Origin: Kappaphycus alvarezii
Lineage: Eukaryota > Rhodophyta > Florideophyceae > Gigartinales > Solieriaceae
DNA length: 64,000 nucleotides
Assembly: GCA_002205965.3 (NCBI GenBank)
Contig: NADL03000060.1
Location: 62,001 to 126,000 of the forward strand
Direction: 5' to 3'
The notes beneath the pieces were generated by a model. The model was not told the DNA's origin. It saw only the letters and a list, made by a program, of their open reading frames with translations, and did not search any database. Below are positions 46,041 through 56,297 of the stretch, in pieces. The translations under genes were made by a program, and so were the position numbers. Numbering within the stretch: position 1 is the stretch's first letter; every line of letters begins with the position of its first letter.

Positions 46041-46930
46041 GGCGTAGCTTAATGCGAAAAACACCGTTCTGGAACTTCAACGTCATATCTGGGAGGGCCA
46101 ATAAGATCAAATGAATTTTCAATGATTTTCTCTGCAAGTTTTGCATGAAAATCTTTTTGAGACATGCAATTTCTCGCACCCATCAAAATATTGTATAACA
46201 CCCATGATTTAGCGATGCAAATTGCAAGCAAAGGTGTATTAACCATTAATTTTCAATCATCGACTTCGAATTTATTCTCCAATCTAATATCACTCTGTCT
46301 GCATCTGCTACGTCTGTCGATCTGTGGGGTGTTAAGCGTACACAAGCGGATCTAGGTTACTCTATGGTTGAAACTTTGGTTGAGGCTGGCTGGGTTGTGC
46401 CGGCCACTACATACTATATTTTACATAGAACTAAAGGTAGCTACATACTAAAGGAAAATGTAGCTTATCAGTAGCGAATGAAAAGTTTTTCCCATAAAAC
46501 AGCCCTGAAGTTATCGTTAGTAGCGCCTTCGGAAATTTATTCGGCGTGAGGGACTTATTCTGAGGAGATTTAGGACGTACATTGGAATAGGTGGCATGGG
46601 ATAGAAAGGCAACTTTATTTTTGGGTAAAGCAGTGATGAAATATCTCGGTGTGCAACTTCCTCGTAACTATGCCAAGTGTACCAATGGGATAAAACAATG
46701 TTTCAAAAATTGTAAGGAAAAGTGTAATGACCTCAACGTGTCTAAAGGGTCTGGCTGTAAGGTTACCAGTGGGTTGAATCTGCAGTACAGTAGATGCAGT
46801 AAATTCATGTAAAGCTGTAAGGCTTGTGGAATGCCACGTCACAAAGGAAAGGGAACCTGTGGAATACAACGTAGCTTCCCCTACGGAAAAGAATTGCCCC
46901 GGATCTTGAGGTTCACAAGAACTATTCAAA
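46041..46930 (-). pseudogene. possible piggyBac-like transposase fragment
   Basis: The frame at 46049-46246 reads VNTPLLAICIAKSWVLYNIL then MSQKDFHAKLAEKIIENSFD. This resembles the C-terminal helices of piggyBac-type transposases (aromatic-rich helix, then F...L...LI), and Cys-containing strings occur downstream in other frames. The acidic catalytic residues are not visible, and 46615-46929 is unassigned. The call is tentative. Confidence 0.3.
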
Positions 46931-47109
46931 AGCCCTTGTGAAATCTTATAGAATAATTCAGGAAGCCAAGAGTTACAATGATCTCCGCACCCCTTTCATT
47001 TGACAAGGAATTTATTTATTTCCACAATTTTCTTGTGAGCAGGTATAGATTCAACTTCGTATTCCTTATGTCCATTTCGAAATTAGAGAGGTGGCGGAGG
47101 TGGAATTTG

Positions 47110-48548
47110 TCGGTTGAATTCATCTTATTTTATTTTAGGTTATTTTACTAGCAGGGTCTACAAAGATATTCGCTTTCCCACCAGCAATCATAAATTTGAG
47201 AATGACAAGGCCTTTTCTACCTTTTTCAAATATGGGAGAGATTATTTCAATGAACGTTACATTCGACGTGATGGTGAACACGATGGATCTTTCTGTTTGC
47301 ATTGATGATAAATCTCGGGTTTCTTTGCACTATTTCAGGGTTTTTAATGGTTTATCAATGGAACGAACAGACTGGTGACCTCCAATCAGTTTCTTCGGGT
47401 TTTTGGGGAGTTCTTGGCCATGTGGCCTTTCTGTCTGCACCTGAGACAGAGACCTTCGCGCAAACTTCTTTCGTGTTTTGCTTTGTTAAGCCTCTGCAAA
47501 TTTGGGATTTTTGCTTTTCAGATCCGGGATTTATTCTATATTCCCAATTTTCATGGCTACTGGACCTCGGCTGCCAACAAAAGAGCTTCCATTTCCATTC
47601 TTTCTTCCAGAAGACTATGACAGGTTACCTGGTCCAGAACGCCAATAGGCCACTTAAACTCGCGCATCATCTCTCAGTTCACATCCGTTTTAAGTTTTAC
47701 GGTCTAAGGCGACATAGGGCGGGAGTTTTTCTAACATTCAATCCCTGCCCATTTAGTACCAGCGCGACATGCCTTCATTCACACAAATTCCCTCCGATGG
47801 CGATACACTTGACCTCCTATGCCGTTTTATGGCCTCCACAAATCTACTGACCAAAGACCATCTTCTTTCAGTGCTTTAACTTTCCGTGTGGCGGCTGAAC
47901 GTAATACATGGGACCAGTGCTTCGAAACGGTTCCTCGAAATTATTTTTCGAAACATAGCCATTGGAATTTATTTGGATGTAGACTGTGTACCCCAAAGTT
48001 CCCTTCTGTTTGTGAACTCTAGACTGCATAGAAATATGAGATTTCACCAGCTGTTGCATGCATGTACCAACCATGGGCGAGTTTCCGGTTTGTAAGTTCG
48101 GGAACTGTGGAAATGTTTTCAAGGGGAAACATACAAAGAAATATTCGTACAGGGTCTTTAAGTACTCGGCATGAGCTTGGATGTACGTGTTCCCTGCTGA
48201 ACCAGTTAACATCCATAGGATTTGTGACTTTAATTCATTCAACGGCAACAATACCTTGTGATTAGTCCAAAATTCTACATGTACTAATTTACATATCCCT
48301 CCTACTCCTAATATTACATTTAATTTGTCTCCTGGTTCTTCTTCTGAAGATTGATGACTCGGTAGTTCGATTACGGCAGCAGATGTCTCCATTTCATTGG
48401 AAGTTGCGGGGCCACCCTCAGATGTTTCCCTTGGCTTGACGTTGACAATTGCCAAGCTGAAGAGCTTTGTCCGGTCCTGATTGGACCAGTCTGCGGTGGC
48501 AGAGGTCTGACGTCTTCCGATTAATTTTTCAACTTCGACTGGAATCAC
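47110..48548 (-). pseudogene. gypsy-like gag and protease remnant (gypsy-3)
   Basis: The 226-codon frame (48548-47871, MIPVEVEKLIGRR) has an acidic Ser-rich linker and a capsid-like part with PLNELKSQILWMLTGSAGN. Further along, in other frames, a CCHC knuckle CLRCRQKGHMAKNS lies at 47449-47408 with the last Cys changed to Ser. A retropepsin-like strand pair follows at about 47270-47140 (GLVILKFMIAGGKANIFVDPAS), where D-S-G-A has become D-P-A-S. No RT was found downstream and no LTRs are evident. Confidence 0.5.
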
Positions 48549-49490
48549 AGTTCCGTGACGCGCTTAATTACACTCAGCCGCTGACTTGACAAGGGTTGCA
48601 CAAGTGTTGAAGAGGTTTCCAGGTTGTTGACAGGGGTCATTTGAATTCGTCATTGTTGGTTTAATTTTCCATTTCGACCAACTTGCTGTAAAATGGAATG
48701 AACAGTTGAGGTATTAACTCCGAACTTTTGCACGATTGAATACCAATGGGTACCATTTTATATATTGAAAGCTAATGGTGGCATTCGATAATTTTTTATA
48801 TAAAATATAACCGTTAGAAGTATGGACTCAGATGAGTATATTACTGAAATTTACAGCTCTGATTGTTGTGGCGAATCATTTTGGATGTGCCTTCCATGCC
48901 TAATATTAATGACTCTTCTAGGCCCATTTGAATAGTACTCTCGACACCATCTTATCCTTTTACGTATGTTTCAATTTTCAACGTAGATTTCCATTGTCAT
49001 GCATCAACACGACTACACTTTGGGTTTCTCCTTGTTTTTTTGTTTTTCTTGTACCTTCATATGCATCAATTCTGTCATTTATTGCACTAGAAGGGCCAGA
49101 ATGGTCTTTTGTATTGTAAATGTCAGTAATACTTATCTACACTAGTGAATCACGCTGAAGACAGCAGGTTCTCATCTACCAGTAGTAACTACAAAAGAAG
49201 GGTTGTGAAGCAATTTGATCAACTCTTCGTTGGCTCTACTCGTGGAGAAATCAAATTAACAGTAGATAGCACTCCATCCTAGAGCCTTTCAGAGTAATTC
49301 GAAGTAGTTGTTAGGTTGGTTTGTCAAATCAGTTGGTCAGCAACCATTCAAAAACCCCCATATGACAGCAAACTCCTTTTATTATATATTTAGACGCATA
49401 CGAGTACAGTTGCCCGCTGGAAAAAATGGAAGAGTATAAGGAGAAAAAATTTCTTCATATAAAGAAAAGTCCTTCAGTAACTCGCTTGAT
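48549..49490. other. region without a supported gene
   Basis: Short ORFs only, AT-rich, no match to the element families in the window. Confidence 0.5.
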
Positions 49491-49494
49491 GGTA

Positions 49495-49960
49495 GAAGGA
49501 TAGGCTAAGAATTAGAGGAAAAAAGCAGAGTCGTGGATCTTGGGAAGGTTGAGCTTGAAACCAAATGACAGTTCCAGTAAAAGCTGAAGAGCGTTGGTTG
49601 CGTGAGGTTGGTATACATCGATATTTCCATCTTTCCCATACCAATCATGTAGGGGCAGTCTAGGTATGTCTTGAAAACACAAGAAAAAAAATGCAGGGCC
49701 TGTAGGCAACAGATGCCATAACAGTTCACCCTGTTGGGTGCCAATTTAGCTGATAATAAAGTCAAGCTTAATGCCATCACTATAACAAAAGTGGACATCA
49801 CGCGAATCGCTATGAGTAAGTGTTCGGACATAGTCTAGAATTCATTTAAGAGAAATTCGGTAGGAAGGAGGAAGTTGGGTTGATTTAGTGTTTTAAATAT
49901 ATATTCGGATGAGAAGGCATTGTGGGCTTCGATTTGATTTAAGAAATGAGTCAATGTATT
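49495..49960 (-). pseudogene. type A RT fragment, inverted part of copy A3
   Basis: Minus-strand codons align with the type A RT palm: QIEAHNAFSSEYIFKTL (motif A region of A1: QIDARNAFNCISRQRIL), GTQQGELLWHLL (motif B, where A1 has GTQQGDPLGPLL) and HDWYGKDGNIDVY (motif C, YADD degraded to YGKD), then FGFKLNLPKIHDSAF. It lies head-on to the plus-strand endonuclease fragment that follows. Confidence 0.72.
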
Positions 49961-49984
49961 TTTCAAAATCTCTTTCTTCTTTTC

Positions 49985-50325
49985 ACACGGTCTACTCGTT
50001 GAACGTGCAAAACACTCCCATTACGTCTAGTTATGTCAAAGCCATGATATTCTCCTCCCTTCTTTGAAATATATCCCTGCGGGTCATTAGGCAACGGTAG
50101 TCCCCGGTTCTCCCGCCATCTCGCCGCCCACTCCGCTGTAAGTCGCAATGCTCCACCCCACCAGGAGTTCCACGACTTCACTACACGATTCGCTTTCTGC
50201 TTGCAAAGAATTCAGGCCCGCCAGGTCTTTACACGCTGTTGTTCTGAGTACATTTTGGCATCATAACCACCTTATGCGCCATTGAGTGTACCCCTAATCA
50301 TTAAGGATTTATCCCCTATTCTTCT
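49985..50325 (+). pseudogene. type A REL C-terminus and 3' UTR, direct part of copy A3
   Basis: The plus-strand reading HQEFHDFTTRFAF.LQRIQARQVFTRCC matches the end of A1 ORF2 (KQELRDFVTRFAFNLQIMQARQVSTRR). The 3' UTR follows with CTTATGCGCCATTG, ATTAAGGATTTA and an end near 50325. Together with the inverted RT piece this is a single rearranged insertion. Confidence 0.72.
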
Positions 50326-50366
50326 CGTAAATAGTCACAATTTTGTAAGTTTCTCGTTTAAGTTTT

Positions 50367-50433
50367 ATACTGCCAAAATGTGGTGGTACTGCAGATCTTT
50401 ACCATTTTAATGTACGATACAAAGCGTGCGGAG
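50367..50433 (-). repeat. 3' UTR end of type A copy A2, separated by gypsy-2
   Basis: The plus-strand strings GTGGTGGTA, ATCTTTACCATTTTAATGTAC and AAGCGTGCGGAG are the reverse complement of the type A 3' UTR (CTCCGCACGCTT...AATAAAGATTTACCACCA). The rest of this copy begins at 53767. It lies tail to tail with A3. Confidence 0.7.
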
Positions 50434-50687
50434 TGTGAACTGCTTGTGTTCAGTTTACTTTTTTCTTTGGCTAAGCGGAATCCACCTTCCATCCCTTTGG
50501 ACACCAATAGCCCTTTCGATATCTTACAGGGGGCTGCGAGTCCGGTGTTCCTACGCTAGCATAGCGTAGAGTACCACTGCATACTGCAAGAGCTCGCCCT
50601 TTGTTCGTATAGTATACATTATTACATAACTGTATACTGTATGAGCTAGATAGCACAGTAGAACTGCGACACTAAACTCGCGCGACA
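50434..50687 (-). repeat. gypsy-2 3' LTR
   Basis: The right part (50535-50687) matches 53660-53766: AGTCCG, AGTACCACTG, GAGCTAG and AACTCGCGCGACA-type strings in the same order. On the minus strand it starts TGTCGCGCGAG. The left end is set by the TG at 50434, where the type A 3' UTR stops. The purine run AGTGAGTGAGGGGGCG at 50688-50703 abuts it. Confidence 0.6.
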
Positions 50688-51059
50688 CGCCCCCTCACTC
50701 ACTGTGAGCCACGGGTGCCACTGGCTCCTCATGGACAAATAACAGAATAACTGACTCCAGCACTCGACCGCCCCCTATATGTAGGGGGGCTGGCTTTTTC
50801 TCCCATCTTCCCGTCCAACCCATCAACACGACACACACTCCTCAACTGCTTTCGGGCGAAAGGCCGAAGTGCCGACGAACGGCCAGTATACACCCGACGT
50901 GCAACCTTTCATCTGGTCGAAAGACCGGGGTACGAACAGCCTGCATACACCCGGAAGTACGTTTCCCCTACCGCGCACCTCCGATATTTTATTGCGTGCT
51001 TGATACTCCCCAACATACGCTCCGCGCGACTATCTGTCGTCGGCGCGTAAGCGAGCACC

Positions 51060-51360
51060 GCCTTCCACTCGACTGCCTTCTATTTCATGTACTATTGCAG
51101 CGATACCGCAATAAACGCAGTCGCCTAATCCGAGACGATCCTCTTTGGCGGTCCGAACGGTAAAATTATTTTTTCCCCGATAAACATCACCACTGTGTCT
51201 GCAGTATATTCCTTCCTAGCCCAAGATATGGGCCACCCAGTCATATGTTCTACAAGAATCAGAAAAAATCTTTTTCCAGTCTTCCAAGCTTTCAAGGCCC
51301 GGCAGAGTTCATCCAAATGGTCCCAAAGAGTTCAGTAACGGAAGCTTTCAGACTTCGATG
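51060..51360 (-). pseudogene. gypsy-2 integrase fragment
   Basis: The 63-codon frame reads ELCRALKAWKTGKRFFLILV, EHMTGWPISWA and VVMFIGEKIILPFGPPKRIVSD, which matches the integrase core around the first two acidic residues (V-x-x-x-T-G-W then I-V-S-D). The first catalytic Asp is replaced (LVEHMTGW, where the family has V-D). The segment with the catalytic Glu is absent. Confidence 0.65.
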
Positions 51361-52160
51361 ATACTCCGGCAACTTTCCCATATGATGTCACCCATCAAAT
51401 CACCGTACGCCTTCGGTGATGTCGCAGTGCATCGAGGCTACCAGAATCGGTCTCTGACGAGCTTTCTACTCGAACTGAATTTCTAAATACTCCAATAACT
51501 TAGAGAATATTACAACATCGTCCATAGAAACCATAGAAAAACGTTAACCCGCGAGGTAACTCGTCCATAATACTTTTCAACGTCGCTGGAGCGTTCATGA
51601 GTCCAAACTGCAATGACTTGAACTTTCACCTTCTATGTCCAGAGACAAACATCATCTTTTCTTTGCAAGGTTCAGACATTCTAAACTTTCAATATCATTT
51701 ATAAACGGCAAATTTCGTGAAGAACTCTACGCCAGAGAGATCGTTGAAAATTTGTTCTATTTTCGGTGGCTGCTTGAGGTCAGGCTTTATCATACGGTTC
51801 AACTGACTTTAATCGGCAGATAACTGGGGCCTTCCGTATTTCTTCGTGGCTATCACCACCGGAAAGAACCAGGCGGACCTTTATTTAGTAGTAATTCCAG
51901 CTTCCAATAATTCCTTCACTTCTTTCCTTACTACTTCGTTATGTCTCGGCGGCATTCGGTTAACTTCCGGGTGTATCTGAATCTCGTCCGTCAACTCGAA
52001 AGAATGTACCACCGGCACATGAGCCGGCCCCCGACCTTGAATGTCCCAAGCTATGATATCCATATACTTGAGAGCCTTTCCCAGATCGTTCTGGTTATTC
52101 TTCTCGAGGTGATCCAGATTTGAGACCAGTAGAGCCGAGCGGTCCACCTCAACTTCCACA
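51361..52160 (-). pseudogene. gypsy-2 reverse transcriptase fragment
   Basis: The amino part at 51881-52159 reads SFELTDEIQIHPEVNRMPPR then HNEVVRKEVKELLEAGITTK, the standard lead-in to gypsy RT. Downstream frames contain FGLMNAPATLKS and MDELPRGLTFFYGF. The catalytic box is ruined (the position of Y-x-D-D reads FYGFYG). Several frameshifts. Confidence 0.72.
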
Positions 52161-52211
52161 TTATTCCTTAATTTCAGTTTTTGCCGAGCGAGATAGATCA
52201 GACTCGTACGT

Positions 52212-52700
52212 TCTCCTTATAATAATGATTGGTTCAGGTATTAATTTTAGAGGCGGTAATAGGAGGGCTGTATTAGGGAAAATGTTGAGAAAGTAGCCAA
52301 AATCGCAGTTAGTGCGCCAAATGAGGCAGGTTACAGTGTAAAGTAAATGTAGGAAAAAATACCCAAGATCGCACATTCTGTATTATGCCCCGGAACTCCC
52401 GCCAACTTTGAGCCCTTTTGAGCACGACCTGCGAAAAAACTGTAAAACATCCACAAAATGAGAGCCAATGAAAAAATTCAGCATCATCATCATCAGCACC
52501 AAAGCTTAGTTCTCATTGGCTGCTGAATTTTTAAAAATTAGTGAATTTTAATTTTTTTTCGACCAATGTGCACCGAGTGCACGCGTGCACTGTGCTGCGA
52601 TTGGCTCCTACACAACTTCTAATACTTGACAGTCGTTGGCTGTAGGACTAGCGATCTGGGCCAATGGGCTGATGCCAAGCTGACATGGCGCTGTGCCCAT
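52212..52700 (+). mobile_element. Helitron 5'-terminal segment (H2)
   Basis: It begins TCTCC followed by CTTATAATAATGATTGG and shares about 400 bp with the reverse complement of 60060-60467, which ends a Helitron helicase block. The shared part includes a 16-bp palindrome AGTGCACGCGTGCACT at 52576-52591 and alternating inverted repeats around CCAATGA and AATTCAGCA. No helicase or Rep coding is present here. Confidence 0.6.
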
Positions 52701-52832
52701 TGGCCCTGATTCTAAGGTATCCCTGATTTTACTTTTCAGTGCAGTTGGCTACAGTACCTAATTTCTGAATGCAGCGCCATAGCGCCGCCTGACGCGCCCC
52801 CTCCCCAATGGAATCGTTGGCCAACGAAATGA

Positions 52833-53640
52833 CAAATTAGGGTAGCCCAATGGAATGCCTGTGGCCTCGCAACCTCCCTACCTGTACAATCCATTCACAC
52901 TCTCGTTGCCACCACCAACCTAGACATCCAAAACGTCACAGAGACCCGTACCGACGCAGCGCCTCTATTGTGCCGAGTCTGGCCTCAGGCAACCGTCTCA
53001 CAGATCCCCCCACGCCGCACCACCGTAAACGCACCCCCCCGCGGCGGCGTTGTAATCGCAGTAAGACCTGGGCTCCGGGCTATCACTCACCATGTCAGCA
53101 ACACATACAATCCACCTACCAATCCAATCCCACAAATCCTCACACTCAAACTGAACCAATCTACTCATGTCTCTGGAGCCTACGTCAGCCCGAAATTCCC
53201 AGCCCAATCGTTCGGGGCAGTACTCAACGACTTCCTCCGCCATTACCCACGGCATGCAATCCTAGCAGGAGATCTGAACTCTCAATCCCCCCTCTGGGAC
53301 ACAATAGCCAACCCAAGGGGACGCTCACTTGTGAGAGCAGTTTAGGACACACGATTCAAGATATTCGCGTCTACCCATCCCTCATTCCACCCACGAGGGA
53401 CACCAGGCTCAAGCAACCCAGATATCTTCATTTCCTCCAACCACCTACACTGCACCACCTGCACAGACAGCTGGACCAGCTGCTCAGATCACCAACCTGT
53501 AATAGCCACGTCCACCCGCACCCTCCTGACCAACACTAAGACGACCCCCAGGACGATAAAGAAATCAATGCTCACCACCCCGACGATGCAGCAGGAAGCA
53601 GCGGAAACCAACAAACGCTCCCTGCCACTACTGGGCAGTC
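52833..53640 (+). pseudogene. APE-type (EEP) endonuclease of a LINE
   Basis: The frame from 52842 reads VAQWNACGL (Asn of motif I), NVTETRTDA (Glu), GGVVIAVRPGL, VSGAYVSPKF, ILAGDLNSQSPLWD (Asp and Asn, 53265), SNPDIFIS and SDHQPV (terminal His). This is the complete motif set of an AP-like endonuclease that nicks target DNA for non-LTR retrotransposition. A TAG at 53343 is the only stop. There is no ATG in frame after the upstream TGA (52830), and no RT follows because the gypsy-2 LTR begins. It could be a LINE 5' fragment, or the EN domain of a Helentron-type Helitron. Confidence 0.78.
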
Positions 53641-53649
53641 CTTTCCCCC

Positions 53650-53766
53650 CTTTTATAGGTGGATTTCAGTCCGTTTTTTCTACTCTCGCACAGAGTAAAG
53701 TACCACTGTACACTGTACGAACGAGCTAGCCCCAATAGAACCGCGACAATATACTCGCGCGACATA
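53650..53766 (-). repeat. gypsy-2 5' LTR remnant
   Basis: It matches the right part of 50434-50687 (AGTCCG, AGAGTAAAGTACCACTG, GAGCTAG, ACTCGCGCGACA). Its outer end is complete; its inner end is lost next to the LINE endonuclease. Confidence 0.6.
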
Positions 53767-55010
53767 CAATATTTCAGAAATTAACTTCGAATGTAGGCGG
53801 CGGGTGGAAACCTGTCGCGCCCGCATCACTTGGAGATTAAACGCAAAACGGGTATAGAAGTCGCGAAGCTCCTGTTGAGGGGAGAAAACGGAACGAGAAG
53901 CGGCGAAGGGAGCAAAGCGATGGAAGAAACCCTGGCCGACGTCGCCCATGGCGCTAATGATGTCAATTCCGACAGGGGAAAGGAGGATATCATGTTGGTG
54001 GCAGTAATCGCAGTAATGACGATGCTTCTCGAGTTCTGCAAGTGTCGCTGCAGCGCTTCCGATAACTTACTTGGCGAGATGTGGCAGCAAGAAGGATGGA
54101 AGATAGTAACGTCGACGGCAACATCACTTATGGAAATTATTTTTGGATATTTTAATTCAAAGAAGATGTGGTCGGTTGTATCCGCGCCGCTAGTGCGTCA
54201 GTTGTGTGACAGGCTTAGGCAGCCGGAATGTATATGTCCATTCGTAAGGGGCAGGACTCTCTGGGAATAGAAGATTTGGGATCCTGGGTGTGGAGCGCAT
54301 GTGCGACGAGGGAGACGATCCCAACTTCCTTACAGAAGCGGTTGAGAGCACTGCAGAGGACTAGATGTCGACGAGTCATGCCGTCTTCATGTTTTTCAGG
54401 TCAAAACGTGCTGGCCGCTTGGATCTAAGACAGGTGCGATGTCGGCCGAGAGGGGAGCAGACTGCACATCGAGTAGAGCCAGAGAATAGCACAATGGTGA
54501 GAAAGATATTCAGGGAGACCATCTATGCAGGGGAGGCCATGTACGTACCGCGCTAAGGGTGATGTAGTAAAGAGAAAACGGTCCAGGAGGAAGATGCGCG
54601 CACAAAATGAAGCCGGGCTCAGTCGGGTGTGGCTGTGGATTAGAATAACCTGTCAGGCTTTGAAGGCATGAGCTCAGTTGTGATCGCAGATTAGAGATTT
54701 TGTTCGGGGACGGGCTACGAGCAACTCTCGAAAAGGACAGCAGCCGTTCGTGACGAAGATAGCTGCGGATGGCGGGAACATAGGAACATAGGGGCGAAAT
54801 TGCAGACCGCGGGATCTCTTCCAGGTAGCGGTTGCCAGAAAGGGACAGCCTGTCGGAGATAAATCCAAAAAGAATCGATTAAAGAGGCGGCGTAAGCCGC
54901 CTTGCAAATGTCCGACGTTTTCAGAAGACAGAGAAAATGGAAGAGAGGCCCAGAATCAGGTCGGGAGTGTAGCAATCGCCGCTGTAGAGAATGTATCATT
55001 TCAGTACAGT
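53767..55010 (-). pseudogene. type A retrotransposon copy A2 (5' truncated): thumb, zinc finger, REL
   Basis: From right to left it aligns with A1: LKTSDICKAAYAASLIDSF (thumb end) near 54900, a GSTRCAVC..GRHRTCL finger region near 54450, the REL core and MQNSRSIVITAITATN to 53830, and the 3' UTR start at 53767-53800 (GACAGGTTTCCACCCGCCG..AGTTAATTT). It is interrupted by gypsy-2 and continues at 50433-50367. Many stops. Confidence 0.75.
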
Positions 55011-55349
55011 GGGTAATTTTGGGGTGTTTTTTGTTGAAAAAGCCAGAAGAGATAGTTGGATACTCAAGTTGTCGATGTCTCTTTTTCCAAGAATAGGGTA
55101 GGGTCCTGCATTACTTATACTATTGCCATCACTGGCTACCCACGACTAAATCTAGTCAAGAAGTAGACTACGCTAAAACCCACTGAAACACATAGTCCGC
55201 ATGAATGGTCACTGTTGTGGGGACCATAACTCGGAAAAATTCCATTAACACCCTCAAAAAAAAACCTAAAAGGTAAAATTTTAGGGTAACTGTAGGTGCG
55301 TGCGAAACGTATTTTTTGTCGCCTTAATCTAACGACTTTTTATTTACTT
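55011..55349. other. region without a supported gene
   Basis: No ORF and no clear repeat match. A weak resemblance of 55015-55060 to the type B 3' end is not sufficient for a call. Confidence 0.5.
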
Positions 55350-55708
55350 TTGTACCTCCTCTTGTCTGAAATAGCTTATCGTTCTGGTCCTTCCTCGCCC
55401 TTCCTCACCCTAAGCACTTTTCTGGGGAGAATATCTCTGCTTCCTGATCCTTGCTTATCCTTTCCGCGGCCCTCGCCAAATTCAATGCCATTCTTATCTA
55501 GATAATTTAATACTGTTTCTACCATTCTAAATCGATACTGTTTCTACCATTCTAAATCGACCCTGAGTCAAGTTATTTATCTCTTCTCGCTTAGCTCCTT
55601 CTCGAAATTCATTTTTCTGAGAAAAAGGGCGCAAATGCACTAGTACAAATTCCCTTTTAGACTTATTTTATCTGTTTCAAATCTATAGAAAGCGCCCTCA
55701 AAAGCCTA

Positions 55709-55718
55709 TTTAAACCCC
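55709..55718 (+). promoter_or_regulatory. TATA-like box of the acidic-protein element, copy 3
   Basis: TTTAAACCCC lies about 113 bp upstream of the ATG, at the same distance as in copy 1. Confidence 0.45.
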
Positions 55719-55822
55719 TTAATTCCAAGTTCTAACCTCCGCGATCTTTTTACTCACTATTACTTTTCCCCTACTCATTCAAAACACCCTCAATTGCCTG
55801 CATCTCCCTAAAACACACCAAA

Positions 55823-56297
55823 ATGAACAACCTACGAACCTCCAGAGTCATTACCAAAAGTCGCCCCCCTCGCCTCCCGAACGGCATTCCCCTACTCCCT
55901 TTCGGCCCTACTGAAACCGATGAGTACCTCTGCCGACAAACGAAGAAGAAGGTGATCTAGTTCAGTCGTCGCTTGTTCGTTGACGATGAGGCGGAGGAGG
56001 TAGGTGAAAGGCAAGAAGTAGAGGTAGATGGGGGAGCTGGGGAGACTTTTGAGGAGTAGACAGCCCCGTAATTGGTGTACGGGAATGAGGATGAAGAGAA
56101 GAATGAAGAGGAAGATGAAGAGGAAGACGAGAAAGACGAAGGGGAGGGAGACATGGAAAGTGTTGGAATGGTGGTGTGATATCTCCGAGGAGGAAATAGA
56201 GAACGATGATCCTTTCGAGGATATTTTTGGGGACTGGTTGGGTAGCACGGATGTTTTGGAGGAGTTATTTGGGTCTGGTCTACGCAATGGAAAATGA
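55823..56297 (+). pseudogene. acidic-protein ORF, copy 3
   Basis: Starts MNNLRTSRVITKSRPPRLPN and continues PLLPFGPTETDEYLCRQTKKK. A TAG interrupts before FSRRLFVDDEAEEV, TAG replaces Trp in GETFEEW, and TAA occupies the same codon as in copy 1. The acidic run follows (55080-equivalent at 56085-56150), then EGDMESVGMV, a deletion of the PTLEPDG block, and EEIENDDPFEDIFGDWLGS. It is the most damaged of the three longer copies. Confidence 0.6.

Larger units (their letters stand above)
50434..53766 (-). mobile_element. gypsy-2, a decayed Ty3/gypsy element with internal insertions
   Basis: The 3' LTR lies at 50434-50687, a purine tract at 50688-50703, integrase and RT fragments at 51060-52160, then a Helitron end and a LINE endonuclease (52212-53640), and a truncated 5' LTR at about 53650-53766. 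The element splits the 3' UTR of type A copy A2. Gag is missing. A 5-bp duplication was not found. Confidence 0.65.

Noticed and set aside
46591..46812. Cys-rich plus-strand ORF (73 codons) as a small zinc protein
   Set aside because: The cysteines do not form a known finger spacing and the opposite strand gives an equally open frame. Not enough support.
50180..50330. A tRNA or other structured RNA gene in the short AT-poor segments
   Set aside because: I found no segment with matching A and B boxes and cloverleaf pairing. The 50180-50330 segment is explained by the type A 3' end.
52494..52512. CATCAT repeat as a possible microsatellite or CRISPR-like array
   Set aside because: Only four units, no spacers. 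No CRISPR array is present anywhere, as expected for eukaryotic DNA.
15015..55060. 55015-55060 as another short type B retrocopy
   Set aside because: Only GGGGTGTTTT is shared and no flanking direct repeat was found.
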